A stretch of 9,421 nt of DNA from Oscillospiraceae bacterium (GCA_009779455.1 WREG01000065.1:1-9421), one strand, 5' to 3'; counted from the stretch's first letter, positions 1 through 5,655 are shown. Numbers and translations are program-made. The notes: generated from the letters alone by a model not told the origin.

Positions 1-273
1 AATATCAAAGAGGAGAAGAACGCCGTCGAGGCCGGGTACTGGCATAACTTCCGCTTCGACCCGCGCCTTGCAAAAGAGGGCAAAAACCCCTTCCAGCTTG
101 ACAGCAAAGCCCCCAGCGCAAGCTACCGCGACTTCATTCTGAGCGAGGTGCGCTACAGCACACTGCTGCGCTCCAACCCCGACAGGGCAAACGCGCTGTT
201 CGACCAGGCGGAGGAATTCGCGAGGGACAAATACGCGCATTTGGCGAAACTGAAAGAGCTTTATAATGTTTAA
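1..273 (+). CDS. nifJ: Pyruvate:ferredoxin (flavodoxin) oxidoreductase, C-terminal end (partial)
   Basis: Only the last 90 codons are present; the gene is open at the left edge and stops with TAA at 271-273. The translated tail matches the C-terminus of one-piece (homodimeric) pyruvate:ferredoxin oxidoreductases as I remember it: an 'AVEAGYWHNFRFDPRL' stretch, then 'GKNPFQLDSKAP', 'YRDFILSEVRYSTL', and a charged helical end rich in Ala, Glu and Lys. This enzyme decarboxylates pyruvate with CoA to acetyl-CoA and CO2 and passes electrons to ferredoxin or flavodoxin. It is cytoplasmic and central to fermentative anaerobes. The thiamine-diphosphate and iron-sulphur domains lie outside the window, so assignment rests on the tail alone. 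A hairpin with a short T run follows 16 bases after the stop, so transcription probably ends here. Confidence 0.85.
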   Translation, partial: NIKEEKNAVEAGYWHNFRFDPRLAKEGKNPFQLDSKAPSASYRDFILSEVRYSTLLRSNPDRANALFDQAEEFARDKYAHLAKLKELYNV

Positions 274-288
274 CGGGCAATGTTGCAT

Positions 289-315
289 GGGCGGGTCTTG
301 TACCCGCCCGGTTTT
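289..315 (+). terminator. Rho-independent terminator after nifJ
   Basis: A perfect 8-bp stem (GGGCGGGT at 289-296 with ACCCGCCC at 302-309) closes a 5-base loop and is followed by GG and four T. It sits 16 bases after the nifJ stop. The stem is GC-rich but the T run is short, so some read-through into the small gene downstream is possible. Confidence 0.65.
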
Positions 316-324
316 ATCGTGATT

Positions 325-480
325 ATGAAAAAGAAAAAACCAACTATAGTAAAATACACCAAAGAAACACCGGAAGCCCGCAAAGAGCGGGTTTCTTCCG
401 GCGTCAGGTTTCGCGCGGCTGTTTTTGAGAACAAGAAAAAGAAACTAAGGGATAAAATTACCGATGATGGGGAATTGTAA
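325..480 (+). CDS. Small basic hypothetical protein (51 aa)
   Basis: A 51-residue protein starting MKKKK and rich in Lys, Arg and Glu (about 20 Lys/Arg residues), without membrane segment or signal peptide, so cytoplasmic and possibly nucleic-acid binding. I do not recognise a named family. The central part, 'TPEARKERVSSGVRFRAAVF', reads like a folded, coding-type sequence rather than noise. An upstream in-frame ATG at 280 would put the nifJ terminator inside the gene, so I prefer ATG 325, although no clear Shine-Dalgarno precedes it. The stop lies 3 bases before the ATG of the nuclease-like gene, which indicates one operon with coupled translation. A hairpin at 370-401 falls inside the coding region. 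The alternative is that this stretch is an untranslated leader of the downstream gene. Confidence 0.5.
   Translation: MKKKKPTIVKYTKETPEARKERVSSGVRFRAAVFENKKKKLRDKITDDGEL
370..401 (+). other. Hairpin inside the small gene (attenuator-like)
   Basis: Nested inverted repeat: outer arms CCGGAA (370-375) and TTCCGG (396-401), inner arms CCCGC (377-381) and GCGGG (387-391) around a 5-base loop AAAGA. The bases after the inner stem are TTTCTT, so the inner hairpin alone resembles a weak intrinsic terminator, while the outer arms would sequester that T-rich stretch. It lies within the coding region of the small basic protein. Formation in RNA is inferred from base pairing only. Confidence 0.4.
469..473 (+). 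promoter_or_regulatory. Ribosome binding site of the nuclease-like gene
   Basis: GGGGA, 10 bases before ATG 484, within the last codons of the preceding small gene. It supports ATG 484 as the start and translational coupling with the upstream gene. Confidence 0.5.
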
Positions 481-483
481 CGC

Positions 484-1218
484 ATGAATAAAACGGCTTT
501 CAAAGAAGCGTGTGACAAAATTGTTAATATCGACAGGGGTCAAAACGGCATAGGCACCCTCGGCGAAAAGACACTCCACGCCGTCCTTAAACATTATTTT
601 GAGCCGGATGAATCAAAACACGAGATAAAAACCGGCTCTTTTTTTGCCGACATAGCAAATGAGCGCGGCATTATTGAGATACAGACAAGGGCTTTTGACA
701 GGCTGCGGAACAAACTGGCGGTTTTTCTTGAAAATTGTCCCGTCACCGTAGTTTACCCGATCCCGAAGACAAAGTGGCTTTTTTGGATTGACGGGGAAAC
801 GGGGGAAATCACAAAAAAACGCAAATCGCCGAAACAGGGTGCGATTTATGACATAATCCCGGAGCTTTATAAAATCAGGCAGCTTTTGATCAACCCGAAT
901 TTTCGCCTCTGCATAGTTTTCATCGACATGGAGGAATACCGCCTGTTGAACGGCTGGAGCAAAGACAAAAAAAAGGGCTCGACCCGTTTTGACCGCATAC
1001 CTGTCGATGTTTCGGAAGAAATTTATATAAACAATGCTTCTGAACACATAAAATTTGTCCCCGGCGGATTGGGAGGGCAATTTACCTCGCGGGATTTTAA
1101 AAACGCCGCGAAAATCAATCTTAAAACCGCTCAGACGGCCCTGAATATTTTAAATTATTTGAATGTTGTGAAACGCGTCGGGAAACAGGGGAATTTATAT
1201 GTTTACGAAAAAATATAA
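484..1218 (+). CDS. PD-(D/E)XK nuclease-like protein with C-terminal winged-helix-like domain
   Basis: A 244-residue cytoplasmic protein with no named function that I can give. Residues about 20-105 carry a pattern typical of the PD-(D/E)XK restriction-endonuclease fold: 'GTLGEKTLH' with Glu28 in a first helix, then Asp56 in 'FFADIA' and Glu65-x-Gln67 in 'GIIEIQT', i.e. D-x8-E-x-Q with Gln in the usual Lys place, as in a few restriction enzymes such as BglII. Beta-strand-like 'CPVTVVYPI' follows. The middle (about 106-175) is Lys-rich, with 'GWSKDKKKGSTR' at 157-168. The end (about 199-244, 'FTSRDFKNAAKINLKTAQTALN' region then 'VGKQGNLYVYE') looks like a winged helix, usually for DNA binding. 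I recall close look-alikes annotated as hypothetical in many Firmicutes, so it may be a conserved DNA/RNA-processing factor rather than a strain-specific restriction enzyme; no methyltransferase is nearby. Fold assignment is by eye; no catalysis is shown. Confidence 0.7.
   Translation: MNKTAFKEACDKIVNIDRGQNGIGTLGEKTLHAVLKHYFEPDESKHEIKTGSFFADIANERGIIEIQTRAFDRLRNKLAVFLENCPVTVVYPIPKTKWLFWIDGETGEITKKRKSPKQGAIYDIIPELYKIRQLLINPNFRLCIVFIDMEEYRLLNGWSKDKKKGSTRFDRIPVDVSEEIYINNASEHIKFVPGGLGGQFTSRDFKNAAKINLKTAQTALNILNYLNVVKRVGKQGNLYVYEKI
601..645 (+). other. Terminator-like inverted repeat inside the nuclease-like gene
   Basis: A perfect 7-bp inverted repeat, GAGCCGG (601-607) and CCGGCTC (632-638), is followed directly by seven T (639-645). 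The loop is 24 bases, longer than in typical terminators. It lies about 120 bases into the coding region, over residues 40-54, just before the predicted catalytic Asp56. It could be chance or an intragenic terminator limiting full-length transcripts. Confidence 0.35.
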
Positions 1219-1233
1219 TACGTATTAAGAATT

Positions 1234-1261
1234 AAAAGGTTACGTTTTGTAATCTTTTTTT
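1234..1261 (+). terminator. Rho-independent terminator after the nuclease-like gene
   Basis: A 10-bp stem (1234-1243 with 1249-1258, one G-T wobble) with loop GTTTT lies 15 bases after the stop and runs into a T tract ending at 1261. It closes the two-gene unit. Confidence 0.75.
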
Positions 1262-1406
1262 GTTTCAAAGGCGATTTTCTGTATTTCATACAAAAATAGA
1301 CCATCAAAAACGATTAAAAAGGAATATATTTCCATCTATATGTCTGTTTTCACAAATAGAGCCGTTTTGCTTGTGCATATTGCATAAATTCCAAATCCCG
1401 CTGAAC
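1262..1406. other. AT-rich intergenic stretch, no gene seen
   Basis: Together with the terminator before it and the promoter and leader after it, this makes up the 321-base gene-free region 1219-1539. A 73-codon open frame at 1260-1481 is not believed: its first ATG has no ribosome binding site, its composition is Phe/Ile/Cys-rich like AT-rich noncoding DNA, and it runs through the promoter. Small dyads are visible: TGTAT-TTC-ATACA at 1280-1292 and GGAA-TATAT-TTCC at 1321-1333. Either could be an operator for the promoter at 1407, but nothing more supports that. Confidence 0.5.
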
Positions 1407-1435
1407 TTGACAACCGAGGTTTTTCGAAATATAAT
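1407..1435 (+). promoter_or_regulatory. Sigma-A promoter of the 3D-domain gene
   Basis: TTGACA at 1407-1412 and TATAAT at 1430-1435, both perfect consensus, separated by an optimal 17 bases. Transcription should start near 1442 and give a leader of about 98 bases before ATG 1540. The leader carries an AT-rich 8-bp hairpin (1473-1480 with 1494-1501) and two copies of TACTGTAA (1454-1461, 1489-1496). Confidence 0.8.
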
Positions 1436-1524
1436 CATCACGTTTTTCACCTATACTGTAATACGGGACGGGAAAATTTAGTATTTATTACTGTAAATTT
1501 TTTAAAATCCGTAAAACAAGCTAT

Positions 1525-1530
1525 AAGGAG
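1525..1530 (+). promoter_or_regulatory. Ribosome binding site of the 3D-domain gene
   Basis: AAGGAG, 9 bases before ATG 1540; it fixes the start codon of the gene. Confidence 0.75.
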
Positions 1531-1539
1531 ACACATTGA

Positions 1540-2715
1540 ATGATAAACAAAATAAAAAGCTTTTTCACTAAAAAAAGCGGCGCGGAATTAAGGCGCAAAG
1601 CTACCGCGGCGGTTTTAGCGACAGGCTTGACAGTAACGGCGGTTGCCGGCGTCGTACCGTTGAAAGCGGGCGCGGAGCAGGCAATTCCGTCGGCGGCGGT
1701 TTCGGAATCCCCGTCGGTGATTTCGGGTCCGGTCGCGGAAACCATATTCGCGAATTCGGTCGAAAACCCCGACAGCGGCGAAGACCCCTACCGACGAAGC
1801 AGCCCGCAGGCCGTTTCACTTGAAAACGGCGGGCCGGAAGATTTGAAGACATATTTGCTTCTTACGAATCCGGAAGAATGGGGCGGGATACCCCTAAAGG
1901 ATCAGATATTATTCTTAAAATCCTTAAACAAGCTCGGTTCCTCGATAAGCGCCATCCCGGAATTTTTGGGATCGGTACAATCCACTGACGAAGGCATAGG
2001 CGAAGATTCAGTATCGGATGAAAAACAAAACGGCGGAACCGAACAGGCAAGCGAAGAAACAACAACGGAGGCTCCCGTAACCGCGCCTGCCGCACAAAAG
2101 GCCAAAACTGAGCAGACAACCCAAAAACCGAAAAGCGAACCTAAAAAAACCGCCCCTGCGGCTACAAAAGCGGCGACAGCCCCGGCGGCAACGGTTCCGG
2201 CGACTACTGCCGCGGCCCCGCAAATTGAAAAACCGGCGGACGCAAACGCGGCCTCGAAAGAAGCGCCGACGGCGGCCCCCGAAACCACCAAACAAGCGGA
2301 AGAAACCACTAAAGCGGAATCGGCGCTGAAGCAGATCAAAGTAAGAGAAGGCGCCAAGCCCATGTCGAAAAAGGCTGTGCCCGCTTCCGTCGAAATCGGG
2401 GACGACCACGTGCCGGCAAATTACAAAAAAGTAATCGAAGGCGTGGCGACGGCCTACAGCAACGACCCGATAACCTCGACGGGGACGAAGCCCATAGTCG
2501 GAACGATAGCGGTCAACCCGAAAATCATACCGTACGGCACAAAGATGTGGATAGTGTCCATGGACGGCAAATACGTTTACGGATACGCCGTGGCCGAGGA
2601 TACGGGCGGCTTCACAAAGTGGAAAAACGCGCCCATCGCCGACCTCTATATGAACTCCAACGCGGAATGCAAGGCGTTCGGAAGGCGCTCGGTCAGGATT
2701 TATGTCCTTTCATAG
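1540..2715 (+). CDS. Secreted 3D-domain protein (probable cell-wall hydrolase)
   Basis: A 391-residue exported protein. The N-terminus is basic, then hydrophobic from about residue 21 to 41, with a likely signal peptidase I site after 'KAGA' near residue 45. Residues 46-150 have no domain I recognise. Residues about 165-270 form a low-complexity linker of Ala, Thr, Pro, Lys and Glu that could span or bind the wall. Residues about 295-391 form a 3D domain, the fold shared with MltA lytic transglycosylase and Rpf2/YabE-type proteins: 'STGTKP', 'GTIAVNPKIIPYGTKMWI', 'YGYAVAEDTGG' (Asp354), 'IADLYMNS' (Asp368) and 'FGRRSVRIYVL' at the very end. The Asp usual in the first 'AVDP' motif is Asn326 here, as in other clostridial members I recall. 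The role inferred is cleavage or remodelling of peptidoglycan outside the membrane. It has its own perfect promoter and strong terminator, so it is monocistronic. Confidence 0.85.
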   Translation: MINKIKSFFTKKSGAELRRKATAAVLATGLTVTAVAGVVPLKAGAEQAIPSAAVSESPSVISGPVAETIFANSVENPDSGEDPYRRSSPQAVSLENGGPEDLKTYLLLTNPEEWGGIPLKDQILFLKSLNKLGSSISAIPEFLGSVQSTDEGIGEDSVSDEKQNGGTEQASEETTTEAPVTAPAAQKAKTEQTTQKPKSEPKKTAPAATKAATAPAATVPATTAAAPQIEKPADANAASKEAPTAAPETTKQAEETTKAESALKQIKVREGAKPMSKKAVPASVEIGDDHVPANYKKVIEGVATAYSNDPITSTGTKPIVGTIAVNPKIIPYGTKMWIVSMDGKYVYGYAVAEDTGGFTKWKNAPIADLYMNSNAECKAFGRRSVRIYVLS

Positions 2716-2731
2716 TTTTATAACAGAATTG

Positions 2732-2775
2732 CCCCTCAATAGAAACGCGGCGTTTTTATTGAGGGGGATTTTTTT
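2732..2775 (+). terminator. Strong rho-independent terminator after the 3D-domain gene
   Basis: A 16-bp stem (2732-2747 with 2751-2766, a single G-T wobble) with a 3-base loop CGG lies 16 bases after the stop and is followed by seven T at 2769-2775. This is the strongest terminator in the window. Confidence 0.9.
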
Positions 2776-2784
2776 ATTAAACGC

Positions 2785-2813
2785 TTGATATTCTTTAAAT
2801 TTTATGTTAAGAT
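2785..2813 (+). promoter_or_regulatory. Probable promoter of the DUF3048/phosphoesterase operon
   Basis: TTGATA at 2785-2790 and TAAGAT at 2808-2813, 17 bases apart, in AT-rich DNA right after the upstream terminator. Transcription would start near 2820 and leave a leader of about 160 bases. The -10 box is imperfect; overlapping alternatives such as GATAAT at 2811-2816 exist. Confidence 0.5.
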
Positions 2814-2837
2814 AATATAAAGCAAGTAAAATTAAAC

Positions 2838-2949
2838 TTCCGGATACCGGGATGAATTAATTATTTCTACAGTAAGGCACTTTTGCTTTACAACAAAACC
2901 TCGAAAACGCCTGTTGCAGCAATCAATGTAAAGGTTATCTGCTTTACTG
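2838..2949 (+). promoter_or_regulatory. Structured 5' leader with alternative pairings
   Basis: After a small CCGG-ATA-CCGG hairpin (2840-2850), four related segments follow: A CAGTAAGGC (2870-2878), B GCTTTACA (2885-2892), C TGTAAAG (2927-2933), D GCTTTACTG (2941-2949). A pairs with B as an 8-bp hairpin (2872-2879 with 2884-2891) and C with D as a 6-bp hairpin. The alternative A:D (9 bp, one wobble) enclosing B:C (7 bp) is also possible. The two folds exclude each other, which is the layout of a regulatory leader. No T tract follows, so any switch would act on translation or RNA stability. It matches no riboswitch class I recognise. Confidence 0.35.
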
Positions 2950-2978
2950 TGTTTTCATTAAAAAGGATTATAACGACA

Positions 2979-4040
2979 ATGAGTATGACTAATTTAAAGA
3001 GATTTTGTGCATTGCTCCCGCTGCTTTTAATGCCGGCCTTAATATTAAGTTCCTGCGGGAAAAATAAAGAAGTGCAGGAACCTGAAACTACGGCGGAGCC
3101 TGAAACATTTTATTTTGATAAAACATTGAACCCGCTGACGGGCGAGGGCGGCTACGACGAAAAATATTTTGGCGCGCGGCCTGTTATCGTTATGATAAAC
3201 AACGCCCCTCAGGCGCGGCCCCAATGGGGGCTTTGCGACCCAGAAATCGTTTTTGAGACCCTCGTCGAGGGCGGGGCCACGAGGATGGCCTATATGTACG
3301 CGAACCCTGACGCGGTTTCCGAAAAAATCGGGCCGATACGCAGCGCGAGGCATGACTTTGTGGAGCTTGCCAACGGCTACGGCGCGTTTTTCGTGCATTG
3401 GGGCTACAGCCCCCAGGCAAAACAGCTAATAGCCGACATCGGGCTCCACAATATCAACGGGCTTATTTACGACGGGAAGTATTTTTTCCGCGACAAAGAG
3501 CGCAAAACAGCTATAGAGCACAGGGGCTATTCCACAAACAAGCATATTAATCAGGCCATAGCCGATTTTAATTACCCTATGGAAATAAGGGATGAATGCT
3601 CGCACCCCTTCCGCTTCGCGGGCGAAAACGAGCCGCGCGTCTTAAACGGCGGCCCATGCGAATCAATAACCGTCACGTTTTCAAGCAGGTACAAACACAC
3701 TTTTAAATACAGCGCGGACGATAACCTTTATTATAATTTCATGAACGACGACGCGATGTATGACGACAAGGGCGTCCATATGTCCGTCAGGAACGTTATA
3801 GCGCTTTATACGGAAATCACGGATATCGACGATGTGGGCAGGGTCGATATCAACCTGACGGAAGGGCATGGGATATATGTCAGCAGGGGAAAAGCCGAGG
3901 AAATCACATGGAAAAAGACGGCGGCCGACCTGCCTCTGAAATTTTACGGCAAGGACGGAAAAGACCTTGTTTTAAACGCGGGCAAAAGCTGGGTGGGGAT
4001 CGCCCCCCTTAAAAGTGAAAATCTTACGGAGATAAAATAA
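2979..4040 (+). CDS. DUF3048 (YerB-family) lipoprotein
   Basis: A 353-residue predicted lipoprotein anchored outside the membrane. I start it at ATG 2979, 11 bases after AAGGA, which gives a basic N-terminus, a hydrophobic segment and the lipobox Leu-Ser-Ser-Cys with Cys26 as the lipid site; ATG 2985 is equally possible. A longer in-frame reading from TTG 2883 would spoil the signal peptide. A short acidic linker precedes the N-terminal DUF3048 domain (about 50-190) with 'NPLTG', 'RPVIVMINNAPQARPQWGL', 'EIVFETLVEGGATR', 'GPIRSARHDFVELA' and 'FVHWGYSP'. The C-terminal DUF3048 domain follows (about 220-340). The family is common in Firmicutes and its biochemical role is not established as far as I know. 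The next gene starts 28 bases downstream behind a strong ribosome binding site, with no terminator between, so the two are cotranscribed. Confidence 0.85.
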   Translation: MSMTNLKRFCALLPLLLMPALILSSCGKNKEVQEPETTAEPETFYFDKTLNPLTGEGGYDEKYFGARPVIVMINNAPQARPQWGLCDPEIVFETLVEGGATRMAYMYANPDAVSEKIGPIRSARHDFVELANGYGAFFVHWGYSPQAKQLIADIGLHNINGLIYDGKYFFRDKERKTAIEHRGYSTNKHINQAIADFNYPMEIRDECSHPFRFAGENEPRVLNGGPCESITVTFSSRYKHTFKYSADDNLYYNFMNDDAMYDDKGVHMSVRNVIALYTEITDIDDVGRVDINLTEGHGIYVSRGKAEEITWKKTAADLPLKFYGKDGKDLVLNAGKSWVGIAPLKSENLTEIK

Positions 4041-4053
4041 ATATAAAATATTC

Positions 4054-4060
4054 AAGGAGG
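4054..4060 (+). promoter_or_regulatory. Strong ribosome binding site of the phosphoesterase gene
   Basis: AAGGAGG, 8 bases before ATG 4069, a full match to the Shine-Dalgarno core. The protein is probably made at a higher rate than the lipoprotein encoded before it. Confidence 0.85.
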
Positions 4061-4068
4061 TTTTTTTC

Positions 4069-5001
4069 ATGGCCAAGCGTTTTAAATCCGGTTTATCAGC
4101 AATTTTGGCATTTATTATCCTTTCCGCGTGTTTTGCTTTCCCTGCGGGGGCGGCCGACGCCGCGGCAGTTAAGGACGTTAACGGAACCGAAGCCGAAGCT
4201 TTCAGCTTTTTGCTGTCGGGCGACCCTCAGATTGGGGCGGGCGGGCTGGAAAACGACAGGACCGGCTGGCTCGGCTCGCTTTCAAACGCGCTTGCCGTCT
4301 TTGACGACGCCGCATTCCTCATCACCGCGGGCGACCAAATCAATAATGCCGGCAACAACGAACAGCTGGAAGTTTTTCTTGAGGGAGTGGAATTATCCGG
4401 GCTGCCCCTCGCGCCGACCCCGGGCAACCACGACCCGGACATCCTTGACAATTTCGACCTGCCAAACCTCGATAGTCACGGGAATTACTGGTATACCTAC
4501 GGGGACGCGCTCTTTCTGCACCTGAACTCCAACTATAAATTCGGGGCTATAATCAAAACAACGATTTTCATCCGGAAAGCCGTTGCGGCGAACCCGGACG
4601 CTGAATGGAAAATCGCTGTATTCCACCATACCTTCTACAGCGCCGTCGAAAGCCGCTCGAAAAGCGCCGAGACTTTCATACGCAGGCTTTTTTACGGCAC
4701 GCTGTTTGAATGTAACGGCATAGACCTGGCGCTTGCGGGACACGACCACTGCTATGTACGCACCAAGCCGATGAAGCTTTTCAAACCGAATGACGGCGGC
4801 ATTACGTATATCACGGCCAATTCGGGCAGCGGCTCCAAATATTATGACATTGCCGAAACGTATTACCCGTATTCCGAATCGCAGCTGCAGGTCAAAGCCC
4901 CTACGCTTACCAAAGTGGACGTAGCAAGCGGCGAACTGACGCTGACTACATACCGGACGGATACTATGGACGCCCTTGACGCTTGCGTTATTTCTAAATA
5001 A
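4069..5001 (+). CDS. Secreted calcineurin-like metallophosphoesterase
   Basis: A 310-residue exported phosphoesterase. The metal-binding motifs of the calcineurin-like family appear in order: 'SGDPQ' (Asp52, Gln54 in place of the common His), 'TAGDQIN' (Asp89), 'PGNHD' (Asn120, His121), 'FHHTFY' (His186/187) and 'AGHDHCY' (His225, His227). These ligate a two-metal centre that hydrolyses phosphate mono- or diesters; the substrate cannot be read from the sequence. The Gln variant and spacing resemble the purple-acid-phosphatase-like clostridial group. The N-terminus has a basic start and hydrophobic stretch. Cleavage could be by signal peptidase I after 'PAGA' (about residue 28) or, less likely, at a lipobox-like Leu-Ser-Ala-Cys ending at Cys21. 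The C-terminus is a short beta-rich extension. It is the second gene of the DUF3048 operon, and its stop is only 5 bases from the stop of the opposing gene. Confidence 0.85.
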   Translation: MAKRFKSGLSAILAFIILSACFAFPAGAADAAAVKDVNGTEAEAFSFLLSGDPQIGAGGLENDRTGWLGSLSNALAVFDDAAFLITAGDQINNAGNNEQLEVFLEGVELSGLPLAPTPGNHDPDILDNFDLPNLDSHGNYWYTYGDALFLHLNSNYKFGAIIKTTIFIRKAVAANPDAEWKIAVFHHTFYSAVESRSKSAETFIRRLFYGTLFECNGIDLALAGHDHCYVRTKPMKLFKPNDGGITYITANSGSGSKYYDIAETYYPYSESQLQVKAPTLTKVDVASGELTLTTYRTDTMDALDACVISK

Positions 5002-5006
5002 AAATA

Positions 5007-5654
5007 TTAATGCAGGTATGAACACACATAATTTACATTGACAATATACTGTTCGGCGTTTGAAGGGATATCGCGCAGATTTTGCATTCGCGGGTTTTTC
5101 GATTGAAGAATCCGCGATATCCCTTTCCCGTCGCGTTTCGCGAAGGCCTCTTTAGCGGTCCATATTTCAAAAAACCGCTTATACAATAAATTTTCGTCCG
5201 CCGTGTTGCCGGATGCGCCGAAGATATATTTTTTTTCTTCTTCCGAGCATATCCTTCCGATGATTTTCAGGTTTACGGGGCGGATTTTTTCAATATCAAT
5301 GCCGACCGGCCGGCCGCTTACCGCGCACACGGCGTATTCCCCGCTGTGGCTCACGCTGAAATGTATGCCAGGGGCGTTTTCAGCGTAAGGCTTGCCGCCC
5401 GGCTCCCGTTTTATGACAATGCCGTGCGGAGGGGCGCCGCAAATTCCCGAAATCATTTCGCGCGCCAGTTTTTCGCCCAAAACAGAGAGCTTTTTATCGT
5501 CATAGCGCAAAAAACGGTTCACTCTCTCCCGTTTTTCCCGGGAAATAAGGCTCAGCCATTCTTCATAGCATTGGTCGGTTAAATTATTTATTGAATCAAA
5601 TCCAATTAACGGTTTTTTATTCGTCATTATGCCCATATTATTATTATATGCCAT
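5007..5654 (-). CDS. 4'-phosphopantetheinyl transferase (Sfp/AcpS superfamily)
   Basis: A 215-residue cytoplasmic enzyme that moves the phosphopantetheine arm of coenzyme A to a Ser of an acyl or peptidyl carrier protein. Family motifs are all present: 'GKPY' near residue 87, 'FSVSHSG' (His103), 'GIDIEKI' (Asp120, Glu122, metal ligands) and 'WTAKEAFAK' (Lys168, Glu169, Lys173). Length matches the Sfp type (about 220), which in bacteria often serves polyketide, peptide or other secondary carrier proteins; no carrier protein or synthase is in the window. The start is uncertain: ATG at 5654, or in-frame Met codons 7 and 10 (10 at 5627), none with a clear ribosome binding site. It runs divergently from rtcB with 56 bases between the start codons and converges on the phosphoesterase. 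A perfect 13-bp inverted repeat lies in its 3' coding end. Confidence 0.9.
   Translation of the reverse strand: MAYNNNMGIMTNKKPLIGFDSINNLTDQCYEEWLSLISREKRERVNRFLRYDDKKLSVLGEKLAREMISGICGAPPHGIVIKREPGGKPYAENAPGIHFSVSHSGEYAVCAVSGRPVGIDIEKIRPVNLKIIGRICSEEEKKYIFGASGNTADENLLYKRFFEIWTAKEAFAKRDGKGISRILQSKNPRMQNLRDIPSNAEQYIVNVNYVCSYLH
5063..5125. repeat. Perfect 13-bp inverted repeat within the phosphopantetheinyl transferase gene
   Basis: AAGGGATATCGCG at 5063-5075 and its exact reverse complement at 5113-5125, with 37 bases between. Four more pairs (GATT 5078-5081 with AATC 5109-5112) extend the stem past a 2-base bulge. No T run follows on either strand, so it is not a standard terminator. On the coding strand the arms specify the residues around 'GKGISR' and 'RDIPS'. 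Confidence 0.6.
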
Positions 5655-5655
5655 A

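Noticed and set aside
298..326. Possible promoter TTGTAC-17-GATTAT before the small gene
   Set aside because: Both boxes are weak, it overlaps the nifJ terminator, and its start point would lie after ATG 325.
270..518. 82-codon open frame on - opposite the small basic gene
   Set aside because: Poly-Phe and Leu runs are the mirror of Lys-rich codons on +; it would also overlap the nifJ end and its terminator.
1260..1481. 73-codon open frame in the AT-rich intergenic stretch
   Set aside because: No ribosome binding site, composition like noncoding DNA, no recognisable motif, and it crosses a perfect sigma-A promoter.
1442..1539. Possible c-di-AMP (ydaO/yuaA) riboswitch before the wall-hydrolase gene
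   Set aside because: This class often precedes such genes, but the leader is short and AT-rich and shows none of the conserved G-rich elements.
2165..2330. Low-complexity GCG/ACN-rich tract as a DNA repeat array
   Set aside because: No regular unit is repeated at DNA level; it is explained by the Ala/Thr/Pro/Lys protein linker.
1902..2409. Long open frames on - opposite the 3D gene linker
   Set aside because: They arise from the repetitive Ala/Thr/Pro/Lys codons; the resulting Ala/Val- and Arg/Phe-rich proteins have no start signals.
4393..5025. 210-codon open frame on - opposite the phosphoesterase gene
   Set aside because: The + strand reading has all calcineurin-like motifs and a signal peptide; the - reading has no motif and overlaps the end of the transferase gene.
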